Positions 52,480 through 60,733 of a stretch of 64,000 nt of DNA are shown piece by piece (positions within the stretch are counted from its first letter, which is position 1; the number at the start of each line of letters is the position of its first letter). The translations under genes were made by a program, and so were the position numbers. The DNA comes from Pyrinomonadaceae bacterium. GTDB lineage: Bacteria > Acidobacteriota > Blastocatellia > Pyrinomonadales > Pyrinomonadaceae. Below the pieces are notes generated by a model, which worked only from the letters and a program-made list of their open reading frames with translations, did not search any database and had not been told where the DNA came from. The DNA is taken from the NCBI GenBank assembly GCA_021228405.1, contig JAJQRF010000008.1:62001-126000 (forward strand), read 5' to 3'.

Positions 52480-53157
52480 CTAAAGATAAAATAAACTCAA
52501 ACTCGGAATTTCCGCTTCTTCCCTGAGTTTTTTGATGAGCATCAGTTCAAACGTGTGCTGATATACTTCCGTTTTCATTTTAGCTTTATAACTGCTCAGA
52601 TGTTCGGCGGTTTCGGTTTTCAATTTGTTTAGATGCGCGGGATCGGCATTTGTCACCAATGCCTCGTCGAGAAAATTTTCGATCTCGGTCAGGTTTTTCT
52701 CGATGCCTTCGGTGTGGCTCGTGAGCGTTCCCTTCAGATCATTCAATCTTGAAACGGCACGTTCGACGGCTTCGTGCAGATGCTCGATTTTCACATCTCT
52801 CAAACGTTCGATCACGCCGTCGATGTGCGCGCCGATATGGTCGTTCGAGAGCGTATCTTCAACCGTTTCCTCACTTGCGCCGTGCGCTTTGCCCGTCTGC
52901 GTTTCGAGCCACTCGGCAAACTGCGCTTCGACTTCTTCCTTGCAGTAAGCGATGCTTTTGATGCTCCGCTTGCGGTTGGGCTGTGCGTCGACCGTGTCGA
53001 AAACCTTTTCGATCGCGCGCAGAACGATACTGAGCGGCACTTCGCGTTCCTGCCACGATTCGATCAACGCCCAATCGAGCGGCGAAAGCAGCAGACTTTT
53101 CCCGCGCCGTTTGATAAAGGTTTCTTCTATTTCGGTAAAATAATTGTAGTAATTCAA
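52480..53157 (-). CDS. Coiled-coil hypothetical protein, start obscured by a repeat
   Basis: About 225 aa, helical, with a coiled-coil stretch at about 125-205 (HLHEAVERAVSRLNDLKG, EGIEKNLTEIENFLDEAL). No known domain. The frame is open to ATG 53214, but residues 1-19 of that longer version are encoded by a WP4 repeat (53161-53230), so I prefer TTG 53157 just inside; no good ribosome-binding site supports either. The original 5' end may have been replaced by the repeat. It is 5 bp from the PsbP-like gene. Confidence 0.65.
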   Translation of the reverse strand: MNYYNYFTEIEETFIKRRGKSLLLSPLDWALIESWQEREVPLSIVLRAIEKVFDTVDAQPNRKRSIKSIAYCKEEVEAQFAEWLETQTGKAHGASEETVEDTLSNDHIGAHIDGVIERLRDVKIEHLHEAVERAVSRLNDLKGTLTSHTEGIEKNLTEIENFLDEALVTNADPAHLNKLKTETAEHLSSYKAKMKTEVYQHTFELMLIKKLREEAEIPSLSLFYL

Positions 53158-53160
53158 AAC

Positions 53161-53230
53161 AGTGGATAGTGGATAGTGGATAGTGGATAGTAAAAAACAG
53201 TTATCAACTATCAACTATCCACTATCCACT
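53161..53230. repeat. WP4 word-palindrome at the 5' end of a gene
   Basis: Four tandem copies of the 7-bp word AGTGGAT (53161-53188) are mirrored by TATCCACTATCCACT and relatives (53199-53230). It overlaps the possible start of the 52480 gene and ends next to the stop of the 53229 gene. Confidence 0.8.
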
Positions 53231-53492
53231 AAAACCTGATTTTCATTTTTTGCAGAGTCCGCAAGTCTTCTTCGGTCAATTCCAGTTGTTCTTCGGGCAG
53301 AGCGATGTTTTCGTCCGTTCTTTCGCCGATTTCCTGCAAACCGATTTCGAGCTTGAGTGTGAGAATCGGTTCAAACCCGATGTCGTGCAGATTTTCGACC
53401 GCGAGCTTAACACCGTGCGAACGTTCGACCGCCGCGTTTATCGCCTCGCCGAGAAATTTCACCGCCTCTTTAGTTTTGTCGTCCAGTTCCAT
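53229..53492 (-). CDS. Small acidic hypothetical protein, 87 aa
   Basis: No signal peptide. Composition is Glu/Leu-rich with the motif FLGEAINAAVERSHGVKLAVE, which looks like one helical hairpin, and a C-terminal EEQLELTEEDLRTLQKMKI helix. I start at ATG 53492; the frame opens at 53528 but that would begin in the terminator region. It heads the minus-strand run. Not recognised. Confidence 0.65.
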   Translation of the reverse strand: MELDDKTKEAVKFLGEAINAAVERSHGVKLAVENLHDIGFEPILTLKLEIGLQEIGERTDENIALPEEQLELTEEDLRTLQKMKIRF

Positions 53493-53533
53493 TTTCTTAA
53501 ATTGAAATGCTACGCGAGCCGAACGCAATAGTC

Positions 53534-53565
53534 AAAAAAAGACAGGCGATTATGCCTGTCTTTTC
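53534..53565. terminator. Bidirectional terminator
   Basis: AAAAGACAGGC (53537-53547) and GCCTGTCTTTT (53554-53564) form an 11-bp hairpin with A and T tracts. It ends the 53589-54614 transcript and insulates the downstream run. Confidence 0.85.
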
Positions 53566-53588
53566 CGTTAAGCCTTCGCGGCGGCATT

Positions 53589-54614
53589 CTAAAATTTAGC
53601 CGACGGCGTGTAATTGTATTCGGCGGAACCGCCGAGACCTCGCGCATACCAGTTATTTTCATACTTATAGCGTCCATAAAGACCGCCGTAACTGCATTCC
53701 GGGTTTGACGGGTGCAGACCGCTGAAAATGTTTCCTAATTCATAATCGATGTCAAGCTCGACGACGTGCGGATCGAAAACGCCGTAAACGCCCGGGCGCG
53801 AGAGCGTGACGGCTTCGTAATCCCACGCAAATTCGTGCATTTGTCCTTTCGGGTAATTGGTGTTCGTTTCCTTGCTCTGTGTAAACGGGCTGTGCGGTCC
53901 GGCAAAATCCGTCGAAGTCTGCCACAGCGAGAAGGGCAGTATCGGAAACGGATACGAGGCATTTCTGATCGCATACATCAGAGCGTCATCTGCCTGAAAA
54001 AAGATGCGGTTGTATTCGCCGCCGCCGCAGTTCGACCCGTTACTGCCGTTGATCGCATAGATTTTATTGACGTGATTCAGAGCCATATCGTGATTCGTTC
54101 TCGGAAAAACCGTCGGATTATCGCCGCATTTTCCCATCTCCGCGCAACTTTGCCCCGAGACGAGAATACAGGCAGGTCCGTAGTAATTGATCGGGTGCAC
54201 ATAACATCCGTCATTACAACTGGGATTTTCGGCATTTAGTGCCGGACATCCGAATGCCTGATCGTCTTCATCGCCGTAGTATGTGTAATCGTGCAAAATC
54301 GTCGAATCGGGTGTCATAAAAGTGCGTCTTCCGAGCAGATCGGTGATCGTCAGAAAAACTCCTTTTTGCGACGGCGACATATAACTCCAGGCATGTGCGC
54401 CGTTTGCATATCCGTGTGTCAGCGCATAGTTGTGCATCAAACGGTCGCGGTTGGTTTTCAGGGAAGCAAATGCTTCGGCATAGGTTATCTCCGGCTGTCC
54501 GTAACTGGCGGAAACCGAAAAAATAAATAAAAAGCTCAACAAAGAAACAAATTTCCTCGCGTTTTTTCTGAAAAAACAGAAATAACCGCTAACCGAACAG
54601 GTTAAAGTTGACAT
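53589..54614 (-). CDS. Exported hypothetical protein, 341 aa
   Basis: A hydrophobic signal (about 22-40, ending SYGQ) follows an unusually long N-terminal leader, so the true start may be internal; the N-terminal Cys and Phe residues do not look like a lipobox. The body is Cys-, Tyr- and Asn-rich with several Cys pairs (CPALNAENPSCNDGCYVHP, CILVSGQSC), consistent with a disulfide-stabilised periplasmic or surface protein. The EFAWDYEAVTLSRPGVYGVFDPHVVELDIDYE region (read as two motifs) may be one domain. Function unknown. Confidence 0.7.
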   Translation of the reverse strand: MSTLTCSVSGYFCFFRKNARKFVSLLSFLFIFSVSASYGQPEITYAEAFASLKTNRDRLMHNYALTHGYANGAHAWSYMSPSQKGVFLTITDLLGRRTFMTPDSTILHDYTYYGDEDDQAFGCPALNAENPSCNDGCYVHPINYYGPACILVSGQSCAEMGKCGDNPTVFPRTNHDMALNHVNKIYAINGSNGSNCGGGEYNRIFFQADDALMYAIRNASYPFPILPFSLWQTSTDFAGPHSPFTQSKETNTNYPKGQMHEFAWDYEAVTLSRPGVYGVFDPHVVELDIDYELGNIFSGLHPSNPECSYGGLYGRYKYENNWYARGLGGSAEYNYTPSAKF

Positions 54615-54734
54615 TATTTTAGACCTCTTTTTTAGTTAAATTGGGTTGGAACTTAAGCGTTGACAAGTTTAGATTAAAGCTTCTGATTTTGCAATATTTG
54701 CGCGGCTTAATTTGTCTTCGGTTCGATAAAATTA

Positions 54735-54798
54735 AATAAGAAAAGACCGGATGCGCCTGTTTTTCGGACAAGCCGAAATCATCCGGTCTTTTCTTATT
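54735..54798. terminator. Strong hairpin terminator
   Basis: AATAAGAAAAGACCGGATG (54735-54753) and CATCCGGTCTTTTCTTATT (54780-54798) form a perfect 19-bp stem, with A/T tracts serving both strands. It ends the 54835-55437 gene. Confidence 0.85.
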
Positions 54799-54834
54799 GC
54801 TCGGAAACCTGCCGATTACGGCAACAGCAGTTTG

Positions 54835-55437
54835 CTACTGTGTCGGCGGTTTCGGCTCACGCTTCGGCGCGGCTTCGAGATGCGAGGCAATTTCCCACGC
54901 GCCCAATTTACGCGGGTTCTCGGCATATTTATTGCGCACGATGGCGTTTAATTTGCGCGAAAACTTACCCGCCTCGCGAAATTCGGCTTCGAGTCCGCCC
55001 GTTGCGCCGCCCTTTTGTTCGTGTGCAATGTCGGCTTCGCGGACGGCGGCTTCAAACTCGGCGATCAGCGCGAGCAGGTCGGCGCGAAACGTTTCAGACA
55101 GGTCGAAGTCCTGAAACTGAGCGTCGAACGGTGCCGATTCGTCGTAGAAATTACGCGCCGTTGCCAGCCAGATCGCATCCGAACGGCGGCGCGGCATTCG
55201 GAAAAGGTCTTCGATGCCGTCAATGTCCTCGGCAAGCGCATTGGCGGCACGATTAATTTTTTGCAGAATGATGATGATTAAAGCCAGCGTTTCGTCCTTG
55301 ATGCCGAGCTGCTGACGCGCCCCTTCCGATGCTTGGTCGGCGGCAAGCTGATTGATACGCGTCAAAACCTCAGCCAACCGTCGGGCGGTTTTATCGCCCG
55401 GCGACTCTCTCGGAAAATCTTCCGCATTGTCCGTCAT
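54835..55437 (-). CDS. Hypothetical helical protein, 200 aa
   Basis: Cytoplasmic, Ala/Glu-rich helices with a central ETLALIIIILQKINRAANALAE segment that could be a membrane-active helix or a buried core. Two DE-rich acidic patches and a Pro-rich tail (PKREPKPPTQ). No motif recognised. Transcribed alone between a strong terminator and the 21-bp array. Confidence 0.65.
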   Translation of the reverse strand: MTDNAEDFPRESPGDKTARRLAEVLTRINQLAADQASEGARQQLGIKDETLALIIIILQKINRAANALAEDIDGIEDLFRMPRRRSDAIWLATARNFYDESAPFDAQFQDFDLSETFRADLLALIAEFEAAVREADIAHEQKGGATGGLEAEFREAGKFSRKLNAIVRNKYAENPRKLGAWEIASHLEAAPKREPKPPTQ

Positions 55438-55567
55438 AAATGCAAATTCAGCCTGATATTTTTTAATTTTCTGATTTGTAAACCCGTCATAGACAGATAC
55501 CTCCGATGAAAAATTGGATTTGGATTGTTTGGTTCAACCTTGCGGTCGGGAATCTGCACCTGACGGT
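55438..55567. other. Gap before array C
   Basis: No gene is seen apart from short frames that run into the 21-bp array. Confidence 0.45.
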
Positions 55568-55886
55568 TGTGTTTCTGCGGGAGACAACTGTTTTTGCGGG
55601 TCTGTCAGTTGTTTTTTTTCATCTCTCAGTTGTTTTTCTGCATCTGTCAACTGTTTTTCCGTATCTGTCAGTTGTTTTTCCGCATCTCTCAACTGTTTTT
55701 CTGCGCCTGTAGTTTGTTTTTTCGCATCTGTCAGATGTTTTTCTTCATCTGTTGATTGTTTTTTCGTATCTGACGGTTGTTTTCCCGCGTCTGATGATTG
55801 TTTTTCTCATCTGCCGCTTGTTTCTCCCCGCCTGTCAGCATTTTTTCAACGCCCGACAAATCCGATTCAACAAACATTAGGAGCAT
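55534..55886 (-). pseudogene. Possible broken coiled-coil ORF written by the 21-bp array (speculative)
   Basis: On the minus strand the array spells a heptad protein, with repeats of EKQLTDA/TEKQLTD running to a TGA at 55534. An in-frame ATG at 55886 (with the MLLMFVESDL opening) is separated from this frame by one missing base: the unit at 55800-55819 has 20 bp instead of 21. If the array is a gene, it is a coiled-coil protein carrying a single-base deletion; if not, heptad periodicity is a by-product of the 21-bp unit. There is no ribosome-binding site. Low confidence. Confidence 0.3.
55568..55840. repeat. Exact 21-bp tandem array C (about 13 units)
   Basis: The TG before the T run recurs at 55568, 55589, 55610, 55631, 55652, 55673, 55694, 55715, 55736, 55757, 55778 and 55799: eleven steps of exactly 21 bp, then one of 20. 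Units look like TGTTTTTCCGCATCTCTCAA, diverging. Sequence is unrelated to array A, although the period is the same. Confidence 0.9.
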
Positions 55887-56059
55887 TGATGCAAATTTCA
55901 CCCCAAAATATAAAATATTTATCTAAAAAAAGTCAAGATTTTTCTTTGATTTATTATTTTATGCCGATAAAAATTCTTTCAGCCTATTTGCGAGCGTTTC
56001 CAAATCTTTAATTTCACATTCCCAAACCTTCAAAATGCGCCAGCCTTTAACGAAGTTTT
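55841..56059. other. Gap after array C
   Basis: AT-rich, no convincing gene. Confidence 0.4.
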
Positions 56060-56166
56060 GCGTCGCATCAGCGACGGATGAATATTAACGGTAATTATTC
56101 AATCGTCGCTGATGCGACGCGATGTGTTAATCATCAACGTCCGTGGTTTGAAAACCACGGCTAAAT
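56060..56166. repeat. WP11 perfect 17-bp inverted repeat plus a hairpin
   Basis: GCGTCGCATCAGCGACG (56060-56076) and CGTCGCTGATGCGACGC (56104-56120) are exact reverse complements with a 27-bp loop. Right after, CCGTGGTTT-GA-AAACCACGG (56141-56160) forms a second hairpin. Confidence 0.8.
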
Positions 56167-56292
56167 TCATTTGTCGCTAACACGACTTAAAATCTCAAAG
56201 GCTAATCTGATTCCGCCGATGACTGCAAAAAGGTCTATGAATTTCATCGTTGTTTTAATTTAGTTGATTTACATTTTTCATTCAAGAATGGA

Positions 56293-56315
56293 TATGTTTT
56301 CAGCCGTAAATTGTG
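56293..56315. repeat. Copy of the mcm upstream sequence, part A
   Basis: The 23 bases at 56293-56315 are identical to 57943-57965, just upstream of the mcm start (both read TATGTTTTCAGCCGTAAATT, then GTG). It lies 930 bp before the matching part B at 57245. Confidence 0.8.
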
Positions 56316-56350
56316 TAATTCTGAAATTATTTAAGTCCGTCGCAATCAGA

Positions 56351-57000
56351 TAAACACGCGAAGCGTGTGAGAGCGTAAAGCCCTGTGCGTGAGCGCAGGG
56401 GAAAAACGACGCGAATGACAAAGCCCGTGAAACGGGCGATAGATTTTCAAATCTGCAAATATTTTTCGTCGAATTCGATCTGATTGATCTGTAATAATTT
56501 GATGAATTCATCACGAAAACCGAATTTGGCGTGATGCTTTTCCTGATCGGCGATATAACGGCGGACGTTTTCGATTTGCGATGCGCTGACGGTGAATGCG
56601 CCGTAGCCGTTTTGCCATGAAAACTCCTTCAAAGCGGGGAAAACTTTGTGCATCCAGCCTGACGAATTCGCTTTCAGGTCGCGCAGAATATCGGATAAAG
56701 ATTCGTCGGGACGGAGCTTGGCAAGAATGTGAATGTGGTCGTCCATTCCGCCGATCTCGATTGCGATGCCGCCTTTGTTGCGGAGAATTCCGCCGATGTA
56801 TTCGTAAAGACGCGGTTTTGTTGCGGCATTTATCAAGGGCTGACGGTTTTTGGTCGAAAAAACGAGGTGATAAATCAGATTGGTAAATGATTGCGCCATT
56901 GTTTTTCTGTCGCCCGTTTCACGGGCTTGTCTGATTGTTGATCGGCATTCCCCGCGCTGACGCACGGGGCTTTATGCTGTCACACGCTTCGCGTGTTGAT
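56351..57000. mobile_element. RAYT element: transposase flanked by ~93-bp inverted REP arrays
   Basis: The left flank 56351-56443 and right flank 56908-57000 are imperfect inverted repeats about 93 bp long. From the gene outward each carries the same three hairpins in mirrored order: GCCCGT-GAA-ACGGGC type, a CCCYG...CRGGG stem, and CACGC-GAA-GCGTG. This is the arrangement of REP-associated tyrosine transposases, in which the Y1 enzyme recognises REP hairpins. Extra CACACGC-TTC-GCGTGTG copies lie at 57057-57073. Confidence 0.8.
56447..56899 (-). CDS. REP-associated tyrosine transposase (RAYT, IS200/IS605-like Y1)
   Basis: 150 aa, close to the IS200 transposase length. The HUH metal motif is MDDHIHILAKL (about 72-82), and the catalytic Tyr lies in VRRYIADQEKHH (about 117-128). 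The N-terminal LIYHLVFSTKNR is typical of Y1_Tnp. I start at ATG 56899 (MAQSFTN); the frame extends to 56965 but that would cover a REP hairpin. It probably still acts on REP sequences; in other bacteria RAYTs are domesticated and spread REPs. Flanked by long inverted REP arrays. Confidence 0.9.
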   Translation of the reverse strand: MAQSFTNLIYHLVFSTKNRQPLINAATKPRLYEYIGGILRNKGGIAIEIGGMDDHIHILAKLRPDESLSDILRDLKANSSGWMHKVFPALKEFSWQNGYGAFTVSASQIENVRRYIADQEKHHAKFGFRDEFIKLLQINQIEFDEKYLQI

Positions 57001-57242
57001 TTCAAACGCTAACTGTCAAAATTTATTCGTGCCGAAGCACGAGGCTTTATGCTGTCACACGCTTCGCGTGTTTAGTTGAACAACCTAAAGTTTGTTCAAT
57101 TCTTCCCTGCATTGCCATATGTTATGAACAAACTGAAGTTTGTTCGACATCTTTCAAATTATATCCGAATTAAATTGTCAGGCAATGAAAATGCGTTGCG
57201 CGTAAATTCTAATAAATTGCGCGTATGAATTCGGTTTTGAAT
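57001..57242. other. Hairpin-rich gap between the RAYT element and the mcm copy
   Basis: It holds a second CACACGC-TTC-GCGTGTG hairpin (57057-57073), TTGAACAA...TTTGTTCAA (57077-57100) and the near-perfect GAACAAACTGAAGTTTGTTC (57126-57145). No gene. Confidence 0.55.
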
Positions 57243-57325
57243 TATGCTGATCTGTTGGCGTTATGGCAGAAAGACGTGAGAAGTTTGAAACTTCTTCGGG
57301 TGATTTTTTCTTTTGTGCAAAATGA
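57243..57325 (+). pseudogene. Displaced copy of the methylmalonyl-CoA mutase 5' end
   Basis: Bases 57245-57300 match 57964-58019 (upstream leader, ATG and the first 13 codons) at about 89 percent by eye. The peptide begins MAERREKFETSSG against [13 protein letters not shown], and nearly all differences are silent third-position changes, so this was once a coding mcm start. It then runs into unrelated sequence and stops. Together with the 23-bp part A at 56293 it looks like an mcm beginning that the RAYT segment split. Confidence 0.75.
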
Positions 57326-57348
57326 TTTTAAGGTAAGATTAGATTTCA

Positions 57349-57633
57349 ATGTTTGAATGGGATATTGAAAAGGCGGAAGCTAATCTAAAGAAACACGGCA
57401 TCAGTTTTTATGAAGCCGAAACAGCCTTTGAAGATTTTTACGCAATAGAAGAATTTGACGACGAACATTCAAACGCCGACGAATCGAGATTTAAGATGCT
57501 GGCAATGTCAGCCGAAAAGATTTTAGTCGTGGTTTATACAATGCGCGGTGAAAATTACCGGATAATTTCCGCGAGAGAAGCCGAAAAATATGAGCGAGAA
57601 CTCTACGAAAAACAACGAAGCGAACAATCTTGA
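57349..57633 (+). CDS. brnT: BrnT-family toxin of a type II toxin-antitoxin pair
   Basis: 94 aa, RelE-fold ribonuclease family. Diagnostic text: FEWDIEKAEANLKKHGISFYEAETAFED at the start, DEHSNADESRFKMLAMSAEKILVVVYT (with the conserved R-x-G/S context) and ENYRIISAREAEKYERELYE at the end. BrnT cleaves RNA and halts translation. Its 3' end overlaps the antitoxin gene by 44 bp; toxin-first order is normal for brnTA. It lies 23 bp after the mcm 5' copy, so the pair was inserted between two copies of the mcm beginning. Confidence 0.9.
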   Translation: MFEWDIEKAEANLKKHGISFYEAETAFEDFYAIEEFDDEHSNADESRFKMLAMSAEKILVVVYTMRGENYRIISAREAEKYERELYEKQRSEQS

Positions 57634-57907
57634 AAAAGAATGGCATCTGGACGTGAGCGAAGCGGAATATGAAGCCTCGAAAGCGAAAGGTTTGGACGAA
57701 GAAAGTTTGTTCAAACCCGGCAGACATACGTTTCGCCGACGCGATCCTGATAAAATCATCAAACGCGATAACAAAACCGTCGTTCTGCATCTGGATGAAG
57801 AAACTTTTGAGTTTTACCAAAAACGTGCGGAAGAAAAACACACCGATTCCGTCGAAGAACAAATCAAACTCGAACTCCGCAACCTCGCCGAAAAAGAAGC
57901 GGCTTAA
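57590..57907 (+). CDS. brnA: BrnA-like antitoxin
   Basis: 105 aa. An acidic, Asn-rich N-terminus contacts BrnT, and the C-terminal half is a ribbon-helix-helix-like DNA-binding part (KTVVLHLDEETFEFYQKRAEEK, then EEQIKLELRNLAEKEA) that would autorepress the operon, as in the Brucella brnTA pair. The start overlaps brnT by 44 bp. It ends 35 bp before the mcm leader copy. Confidence 0.82.
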   Translation: MSENSTKNNEANNLEKEWHLDVSEAEYEASKAKGLDEESLFKPGRHTFRRRDPDKIIKRDNKTVVLHLDEETFEFYQKRAEEKHTDSVEEQIKLELRNLAEKEAA

Positions 57908-57981
57908 ACTTTTCAAATTATCAAATCTAAATTCTCACAGCTTATGTTTTCAGCCGTAAATTGTGCTAATCTGTTGGCGTT

Positions 57982-59574
57982 ATGGCAGAAAGACGCGACA
58001 AATTCGAGACTTCTTCGGGCATTGAATTGCCCAATGATTTTAATCCGAACAATTCAAAAATAGATTACGAAAACGGCATCGGCGAGGCGGGAAAGTTTCC
58101 GTTTACGCGCGGCGTGCGTCCGAATATGTATCGCGGACGGTTTTGGACGATGCGCCAGTATGCGGGGTTTGCGACCGCCGAAGATTCAAACAGACGATAT
58201 AAATATTTGCTGTCGCAAGGCACGACGGGTTTATCGGTCGCGTTCGATCTGCCGACGCAGATCGGGCTCGATTCGGACGACGCGTTGGCAATGGGCGAGG
58301 TCGGCAAGGTCGGCGTGGCGATCGATTCGCTCGACGATATGCTCACATTGCTCGACGGAATCCCGCTCGATACGGTTTCGACTTCGATGACGATCAACGC
58401 GACGGCTTCGACGCTTTTGTGTCTTTATTTAGCCGTGGCGAAAAAGCAAAACGTCAGTTTCGACAAAGTAAACGGCACGATTCAAAACGACATTTTGAAG
58501 GAATACATCGCGCGCGGAACTTATATCTATCCGCCGAAACCGTCGCTGAGATTGATTACGGATATTTTTTCGTATTGCGCCGACGAGGTGCCGAACTGGA
58601 ACACGATCTCGATTTCGGGTTATCACATCCGCGAAGCGGGTTCGACCGCCGCGCAGGAAATCGCTTTTACGCTGGCGGACGGCATCGCGTATGTCGAAGC
58701 GGCAATTTCGGTCGGTTTGGCGGTTGACGATTTTGCGCCGCGTTTATCGTTTTTCTTTAATTCACATCTGAATTTATTGGAAGAAGTGGCGAAGTTCCGC
58801 GCGGCGCGCAGGCTCTGGGCAAAGATTATGCGCGACCGTTTCGGCGCGAAAAATCCGAAATCGATGATGCTCCGTTTTCACACGCAGACGGCGGGTTCGA
58901 CGCTCACGGCGCAACAGCCCGAAGTAAATATCGTGCGGACGACGATTCAGGCACTTGCGGCGGTGATGGGCGGAACGCAATCTCTGCATACGAATTCGAT
59001 GGACGAAGCGTTAAGTTTGCCGACCGAAACGGCGGCGCGAATCGCGCTCAGAACGCAACAGGTCATCGCGCACGAATCGGGCGTGGCGGATATTGTGGAT
59101 GCGCTCGCGGGAAGCTACGCGATCGAGGAATTGACGAATCAATTGGAACAAAAAGCGGTCGATTATATCGAAAAGATCGACGGACAAGGCGGAATGCTGA
59201 AAGCCATCGAAAACGGTTATCCGCAACGCGAAATTCAGGAAGCCGCTTACGAATATCAAAAAGCAGTCGAACATCAGGACGCGATCGTGGTCGGCGTGAA
59301 CAAGTTTCAGATCGAAGAAGACGAAACGATCCCGATTCTCAAAGTCGATGAAACGATCGAACGCAATCAGGTCGAACGTCTGCGTGCGATGCGTGCACGG
59401 CGCGATCAAAAGAAAGCCGATGAATGTCTTGCAAAACTCGAAGAAGCCGCGAAAGGCACGGAAAATATGCTCCCGCGAATTCTCGACGCGGTCGAAAACC
59501 ACGTCACCGTCGGCGAAATCTCCAACAAACTAAGAACCGTCTGGGGCGAATACCGCGAAGCCGTTACTGTATAA
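57982..59574 (+). CDS. Methylmalonyl-CoA mutase, catalytic (large-N) subunit
   Basis: A 530-aa TIM-barrel subunit that rearranges methylmalonyl-CoA to succinyl-CoA with adenosylcobalamin. Text matches the family: [26 protein letters not shown] (in parts), [56 protein letters not shown], and [21 protein letters not shown]. It ends without a B12-binding domain (no DxHxxG), so the small cobalamin-binding subunit must be encoded elsewhere, as in archaea and some bacteria. It works with meaB and the epimerase at 34.7-36 kb. A second copy of its first codons lies 0.7 kb upstream. Confidence 0.94.
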   Translation: MAERRDKFETSSGIELPNDFNPNNSKIDYENGIGEAGKFPFTRGVRPNMYRGRFWTMRQYAGFATAEDSNRRYKYLLSQGTTGLSVAFDLPTQIGLDSDDALAMGEVGKVGVAIDSLDDMLTLLDGIPLDTVSTSMTINATASTLLCLYLAVAKKQNVSFDKVNGTIQNDILKEYIARGTYIYPPKPSLRLITDIFSYCADEVPNWNTISISGYHIREAGSTAAQEIAFTLADGIAYVEAAISVGLAVDDFAPRLSFFFNSHLNLLEEVAKFRAARRLWAKIMRDRFGAKNPKSMMLRFHTQTAGSTLTAQQPEVNIVRTTIQALAAVMGGTQSLHTNSMDEALSLPTETAARIALRTQQVIAHESGVADIVDALAGSYAIEELTNQLEQKAVDYIEKIDGQGGMLKAIENGYPQREIQEAAYEYQKAVEHQDAIVVGVNKFQIEEDETIPILKVDETIERNQVERLRAMRARRDQKKADECLAKLEEAAKGTENMLPRILDAVENHVTVGEISNKLRTVWGEYREAVTV

Positions 59575-59623
59575 AAATTGAGTTTGGTTACTTTTTGCAA
59601 TATGATTGATTTAGGAAAATGTT

Positions 59624-60724
59624 ATGAGTGTAAATACAGTTACAGAAATTAATAATACTCATATTCCGTTTGGACAAGTTGAAAACCAATTATTTTCGGC
59701 AGGAACTTTTCGGAAACAATTTGTCAATGAAATTTTCAAAACCGAGGCTTCTTGTTGCAACATCTCTTTCTCAGATTTTGACAATATTTTCAAATTTACG
59801 ATAGTTAATATAACTTGGGATAGGTTTTCAAATGAAATTCTTTTTAAGCTCGATTACCTAGATATTTTCTCTATCCAACTCAAACTAAATGGATATTGGG
59901 AATTAAAAGAAAAAGAAGAATTATTTCAACTTAATGATGTAGATTGGAATTTTGAAGAACAAAATAATAATCCAACATCTGCATATTTTCTCAATACCTT
60001 TCAATCAATGCTTTGTTTATCAGATAAAGTAAAAGTGGATTTTCCGGCTATTGATTATTATTTTAATATTTCAGTTCCGTTACCTCTTAACAGTATTAGT
60101 GATATATTGCAGAACCGACAAATAGCTTACAGGTTAATGGTGATTGAAAAAGCAATGCAAGTTTCTTTGCCGTTTCCCAAAAGTCTTACAGGGGAAGAAG
60201 TAGGCAACATTGCTTATTGCTTCCATGCTATTTTTGACCGCGAATTCGACTGGCTAGCAAAGCCTCAACTCGTTCCGTGGGTATCAAACGAAGAATATCT
60301 TTCTCTGTTGCCTGCAACATCTGAGCCTACAACAATCACTTTTGAATCTGAATTTGTTGTCAAATCTATATTTGGAATCGAAATAAAATTAGGATTTATG
60401 ATGGCTAGGATTGAAAAATGTGTTATTGATAATTACGCAGAAGCTAAAGAGAACCTACTTAAACTTGATGGAAGCATTGTTGAAATAAAGCAACGATCTG
60501 TTGACGGTCTGATTAAGATAATCGCGATCGATGTTCCAGAACTACCACCAAATCCTTGGAGTAAAAAACTTCAAAAGTTGATTGATTTAGATAAAGTACT
60601 TGATTCAAAGTATTTTAATAAATATCTCAATTCATTTGCCAATGCTTTTGAAGGTTTAACCGATGAGCAAAGTCAAGCAATAACAGAACGTCCGACGCTT
60701 GAAGATAAAGCCTTTAATTTTTGA
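59624..60724 (+). CDS. Unknown protein paired with a PIN nuclease, 366 aa
   Basis: AT-rich (notably richer in AAT/ATT codons than the surrounding genes), no signal peptide. The sequence is rich in Phe, Asn, Ile and Leu without recognisable motifs; blocks such as FNISVPLPLNSISDIL and VVKSIFGIEIKLGFMMARIE look like beta and helical elements. A 9-bp gap separates it from the PIN gene, so they are co-transcribed. Antitoxins of PIN toxins are normally small DNA-binding proteins, so at 366 aa this would be atypical. It may be a partner, sensor or target-recognition subunit. Confidence 0.75.
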   Translation: MSVNTVTEINNTHIPFGQVENQLFSAGTFRKQFVNEIFKTEASCCNISFSDFDNIFKFTIVNITWDRFSNEILFKLDYLDIFSIQLKLNGYWELKEKEELFQLNDVDWNFEEQNNNPTSAYFLNTFQSMLCLSDKVKVDFPAIDYYFNISVPLPLNSISDILQNRQIAYRLMVIEKAMQVSLPFPKSLTGEEVGNIAYCFHAIFDREFDWLAKPQLVPWVSNEEYLSLLPATSEPTTITFESEFVVKSIFGIEIKLGFMMARIEKCVIDNYAEAKENLLKLDGSIVEIKQRSVDGLIKIIAIDVPELPPNPWSKKLQKLIDLDKVLDSKYFNKYLNSFANAFEGLTDEQSQAITERPTLEDKAFNF

Positions 60725-60733
60725 CAAATTATT

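Noticed and set aside
57263-57325. A short peptide gene MAERREKFETSSG...
   Set aside because: Better explained as the displaced mcm start; it ends in unrelated sequence after 20 codons.
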